The notes beneath the pieces are model-generated. The model was not told where the DNA came from, made no database searches, and saw only the letters and a list, made by a program, of their open reading frames with translations. From assembly GCF_017654505.1 (NCBI RefSeq), contig NC_054535.1:87609785-87673784 (forward strand): 64,000 nucleotides of DNA, read 5' to 3'. This document shows positions 63,430 to 64,000 of the stretch, piece by piece (position 1 is the first letter of the stretch; each line of letters opens with the position of its first letter). The DNA is from Polyodon spathula (taxonomy: Eukaryota; Chordata; Actinopteri; Acipenseriformes; Polyodontidae). Both the position numbers and the translations under genes were made by a program.

Positions 63430-64000
63430 AAAAAGGCTTACACGCCTGGTGAACACGGCAAGCCTCCTCACGACTTACCTAGATGGCATATTGCAATTAG
63501 CGCCCCTCCCTGAACCAGTGACTTCAAAGCTGTGCCTAGTATCAGGTACGCTGTTCCAGATTTCCAACTGCCAAGGACAAGCCCTGGGCCGGAGCCTTGC
63601 AAGCCTGATAGTAGCTCATAGGCAGCTTTGGCTGTCCCAAGCGAGAGTTCCTGACGCGGACAAACCGGTTTTGTTGGACTCGCCGATATCTCCTGGCCAT
63701 ACCTTCGGGCCAGCAGTGGAAGAGATACTGCAGTGCTCCCACCGAGAACATGAGGCTCCCTTCCCGCGCTTTGGCGCTGGATGGAGTGAGATGCTGGTGT
63801 CCACCTGTAGCACGCACAGTGACTCGGATGGTCCCGATCCTCACCACTCTGCTTGGCTACCTTCAGACCTCCGCGACGGCTAGCAGCCAAACCAGCAAGG
63901 ATGGGGGGGGGGGCGCCGAACATAGGGCCCCAATACAACAGCACCCCCGGAGGCAGTTCCACTGCCACCCCAGACAGCCGCCGCAGCAGACTCCGCCACA
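63430..64000 (+). pseudogene. DIRS/Ngaro-type retrotransposon gag fragment, cut by the window edge
   Basis: The plus strand is open from about 63449 to 63883. It contains GQALGRSLASLIVAHRQLWL, then SPISPGHTFGPAVEEIL and SHREHEAP, a pattern I associate with the gag-like ORF of fish DIRS/Ngaro tyrosine-recombinase retrotransposons. The frame stops at 63881-63883, and Gln/Pro/Arg-rich sequence continues in another frame after a G run at 63902-63912, so it is probably a decayed copy. The frame opens on GTG, so its N-terminus is not real. Higher GC than all neighbours supports a separate origin. The remainder would be right of the window. Minus-strand frames here are shadows. Confidence 0.6.

Noticed and set aside
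63468..63968. 166-codon minus-strand frame
   Set aside because: Shadow of the plus-strand DIRS-like gag fragment in GC-rich DNA.

Overview
The window is vertebrate nuclear DNA: AT-rich, full of microsatellites and homopolymer runs, with dead transposable elements and almost no protein-coding sequence. The one host coding segment I can support is on the minus strand at 58485-58609. It is the first coding exon of an ephrin-A5 gene (efna5): 41 codons plus 2 bases, encoding the signal peptide and the start of the ephrin domain, ending in a perfect CAG|GTAAGT donor. Everything to its left (58484 down to 1) is therefore the 5' part of the very long first intron of efna5. Exon 2 is not in the window and must lie beyond the left edge.

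Layout. 1-58484: efna5 intron 1, read right to left. It contains a pogo-like non-autonomous DNA transposon with a 42-base G run (17595-18330), a small inverted repeat (27951-28087), a piggyBac remnant flanked by TTAA with a transposase C-terminal piece (30926-31738), a compound microsatellite (36857-37013), a long foldback with arms of about 320 bases (37640-38435), a SINE (40585-40943), a second pogo-like element (46703-46973), and a 5'-truncated, frameshifted CR1-like LINE in the same orientation as efna5 (48695-51055). Between these lie low-repeat stretches with clustered transcription-factor-like motifs; I propose them as conserved non-coding enhancer candidates with low confidence. 58610-59830: 5' UTR and promoter side of efna5, with a local rise in CpG. 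59830-63430: upstream intergenic DNA with a CTCF-like site and a long TA repeat. 63430-64000: a DIRS/Ngaro-type retrotransposon gag fragment running off the right edge.

Organism. The ephrin-A5 N-terminus is vertebrate. The SINE and the CR1-like LINE 3' end resemble, from memory, repeats abundant in non-teleost ray-finned fishes (sturgeon, paddlefish, gar, bichir). Sturgeon or paddlefish is my best guess, not a demonstrated assignment.

The long open frames elsewhere are mostly chance or low-complexity frames. I saw no tRNA, rRNA or CRISPR. I found no clear new coding system; the most unusual structure is the long intronic inverted repeat, which would be transcribed as part of efna5 pre-mRNA.
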